From contig SSNP01000043.1 of assembly GCA_006937955.1 (NCBI GenBank), positions 2,768,216-2,832,215 of the forward strand: a stretch of DNA of 64,000 nucleotides. Reading direction: 5' to 3'. A model generated the notes under the pieces. The model searched no databases. It worked only from the letters and a program-made list of their open reading frames with translations, and was not told where the DNA came from. Below are positions 61,619-64,000 of this stretch, in pieces (the stretch's first letter is position 1; every line of letters starts with the position of its first letter). Position numbers and translations under genes: made by a program. This stretch comes from Pachypanchax playfairii (Eukaryota; Chordata; Actinopteri; Cyprinodontiformes; Aplocheilidae).

Positions 61619-64000
61619 CTGCACACAAACACAACATTAAGGAATCAATAGAGTGCTTTAAGTTCCTCTGGGAACACTGAGGTCATGTGTTGTTTTTTTT
61701 TGTTTTTGTATTGAAACTGTAGATTTTTATTGCTATTGCTGGAATTTGTCTTACAGACTTTCGACTCGGTCACTTGAAACATTAATAAATTATTATATGC
61801 AGCTATACCTCAGAGAAAACCCTACAGAATATGAGTGGTTTTTTAAACAGAGACAGAAGGAGAAGACGGTGATATGGCAAACATTTGATATCATTATGTT
61901 TTATTGTTCTTTTTTTTACCATAACATCGCAATGGTAGTTTTATCAAGTTTTTATATTGATTTTTAACAGAGGCCAATCGTAAAAAGTCTGTTTGGCTGC
62001 GAAATATCTCATGTACCAACAGAGAGATTTACCTAAACTCTCAGAAAGTAGTGACTACTCGTACATCCACAACTAATTAAGATGGCCGCTACAGCCAAGT
62101 GACCTGCGCAGACACAAACATCATAATAATACTGACAATTGTGAAGATACCGAGGTACAATTTGGTGTGGTAGTGGGGAACAGTCATTCCCATCACATAC
62201 TCTGAGGCTAACTGATCGCATGAGGTGTTTCTTTAAAGCTTTGCAATTAACTGTCACCGACCCCGTCTGTCTGTTAGCAAAATATATCTCATGAAATCCT
62301 GGATGGATTTCACCCAAATTCAAAGTCATCATTGGAATCACATCTACAGCTAACTAGTTTTTAAAGTAAATCTATCCAAGATGGCTGCCACAGCCAACTG
62401 ACTTTACAAAACCTAAAATTGCTATAACTCGGTTAATTTTACACATACTGAGCAAAAATTTGGTATGGAATTAGTTGCGCGTCATTCACAACATGCACTC
62501 TAAATTCTAGCAGAGCTTGCTATATTGTGTGACACTGAGCAAATAGTATTTAAAAAAAAATAAAAAAAATCATGACACAAATTTGTGGCCTGAATTAAAT
62601 TTCTGAATACTTTTTATGCATTTGTAACAAAGTAATGGATCGAGTGCCTTACAGACTCTGATCTGTTGGTTTGATTAACCATCAACCAATCCCACACGAT
62701 CTTATACTGACACATCACACATCCGTAGACAGAAGGCCTTTTAATTCTAAACATGTCTCCAACAGTATCACAGATTTCAAAAGCCGTACTGTTGTATTAT
62801 AAGCTTTAGGGACTGCATCTCCACAAATCATAAAATTCAGCATTTCTTCAAGTCATTCGTTTTTGAAGAATGATCTATAAGAGGAGTGCATGTTAGTGTC
62901 TTACGATAAAAATAAAAAATTTCCACTGTAAAGGTATCATTTACTTTTCTTAAAAACATGACTCTCTTTGGCTTTTTGATGGAAAAAAAACCGAAAACAA
63001 CAACAATCATACTGGGGAATCATTTTTCTCATTAAGAGCAAAGACAGCTTGAGATACAAGAAAAAGATAAAGAGCAGCCTCTACAGCAGCCTAACAGCTG
63101 TTGTGTCTGATGCAAGCTCCTAATTTATGGTTCAAAGATTTCTGTGTCACACAGAAGAAGAAAGTGAGCTGCTGATAGGAGTCTGGCTGAAATAAAGAAC
63201 TAATTCCATCAAAGTTATTACGGTAAGAAACATTTCAATTTAATAAAGCTGCCTAGTGTTCTCTAATCTTGAGTAGTGGTGACCTGTGTGAGGACTCGGC
63301 ATTCCTAAATGTCAAATTAACTTTCAAAGAACGGAAACGAATCCACTGAGTGGAAATACAGCGAGAAAGTTGCACAAGCGTCCAATTTCTAATGCCAGTG
63401 AAAAGACATACAAAGTATAGTATAAAACAATTTTATACTATACAGTGAGCATCTGGAAGTAGTGACCAAGCTTCCTTATATATCAACAGCGCCCCTATGG
63501 GTGACAAGCAGGTTCCAAACCAACCCAAATTACTAATTAAGGGCAGGCTTGCTTCACCCTCCTACACTTGTACAACTGTATAAAACCTGTACAAAAAAGT
63601 CCCGGAAATGTAATTCTGAAATTTTACATAAATAAAAAAGATTGTGTCCAATCCTCCCTCCTTGAGAGCCACTAACCTACATGTTTCCAGTGTTTTCCTC
63701 TTCAACATGTCTGATTCATGTGTTCTCAAGCTTTGCAGAGGCCTTTTAATCACCTATTGATTCAAATCAGGAGTGCTGGAGCAGAGAAACATCTAAAACA
63801 TGGAGGGCAGTAAACCTGGAGGAGCAGGGCTGGATACCACTGGTCTACAGTCCCTTTCAGACAACACAACATCAACTGGTGGTAACAAACGCCTCCAACA
63901 AGAACAGATTGCAAAATAGCTCGGTGAATGAGAGCAGCATTGGATTCCACTTTGTGTTAACCAGCATCTCGTCTCACTCATTCAGCATAAAGTATTTAGC
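61619..64000 (-). other. adgrl3: Partial adgrl3 intron running off the window
   Basis: Expected upstream exons of the GAIN/HormR region were not found here. Contains a partial tandem repeat at about 62079-62520. The rest is AT-rich with short unsupported open frames. Confidence 0.7.
62079..62520. repeat. Partial tandem of a roughly 300-bp dispersed fish repeat
   Basis: AAGATGGCCGCTACAGCCAA at about 62080 recurs as AAGATGGCTGCCACAGCCAA at about 62378, each followed by a CTGAC/GTGACCT-type start. The shared continuation includes ATAA(C/T)ACTGA-like words, AATTTGGTRTGG and CATTC-rich text. Between them lie CTGTCTGTTAGCAAAATATA and TCATGAAATCCTGGATGGAT, known to me from a widespread teleost tandem repeat. 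Element class unknown. Confidence 0.6.

Noticed and set aside
61619..64000. Expected upstream GAIN/HormR exons of adgrl3
   Set aside because: No segment with latrophilin-like residues and splice sites was found; they probably lie beyond the window.
1..64000. A novel multi-gene or defence-type system
   Set aside because: Only one gene is supported in this window. Everything else is intron, UTR, simple repeats or transposon remnants.

Overview
This window is vertebrate nuclear DNA, almost certainly from a teleost fish. It shows long introns with consensus GT-AG splice sites, abundant CA/GT microsatellites, Tc1/mariner, hAT-like and TTAA-flanked miniature transposons, a tRNA-derived SINE and decayed LINE pieces of the sort common in fish genomes. 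The species cannot be named from the sequence. No bacterial-type operons, CRISPR arrays, rRNA or functional tRNA genes were seen.

The one protein-coding gene I can support lies on the minus strand: the 3' two-thirds of a latrophilin adhesion GPCR, best matched to ADGRL3 (latrophilin-3). Twelve exons were located and joined with fully consistent splice phases, from 61618 down to the stop codon at 10694. They give about 853 residues, in order: the C-terminal part of the GAIN domain, the GPS autoproteolysis site with its tethered agonist, all seven transmembrane helices, and a long cytoplasmic tail ending in the PDZ-binding motif TSL. The N-terminal signal peptide, the lectin, olfactomedin and hormone-receptor domains, and the start of the GAIN domain must lie beyond position 64000. 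A short, well-formed extra exon candidate (30457-30498) in the intron that interrupts intracellular loop 3 is the most interesting observation. A second, clearly real 126-nt exon in the tail (16002-16127) is frame-neutral and can be included or skipped.

Layout: 1-9.4 kb is intergenic, with a 44-bp GGAT-type minisatellite at the left edge and a 332-bp tandem duplication separated by CA arrays at 4.8-5.5 kb. About 9.4-10.7 kb is the probable 3' UTR of adgrl3. From 10.7 to 61.6 kb, small exons alternate with introns of 0.6-13.5 kb. These introns hold most of the mobile-element debris: three TTAA-flanked MITE-like families (two of them side by side at 36.1-37.1 kb), a hAT-like MITE at 14.5-15.1 kb, a SINE at 38.3 kb, a LINE-1-like remnant at 48.6-49.7 kb, and two internally deleted Tc1-like elements at 54.0 and 56.3 kb. 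From 61.6 kb to the end is part of the next intron upstream.

I see no previously undescribed multi-gene system here. The value of the window is in the splice architecture of the receptor and in the transposon families.
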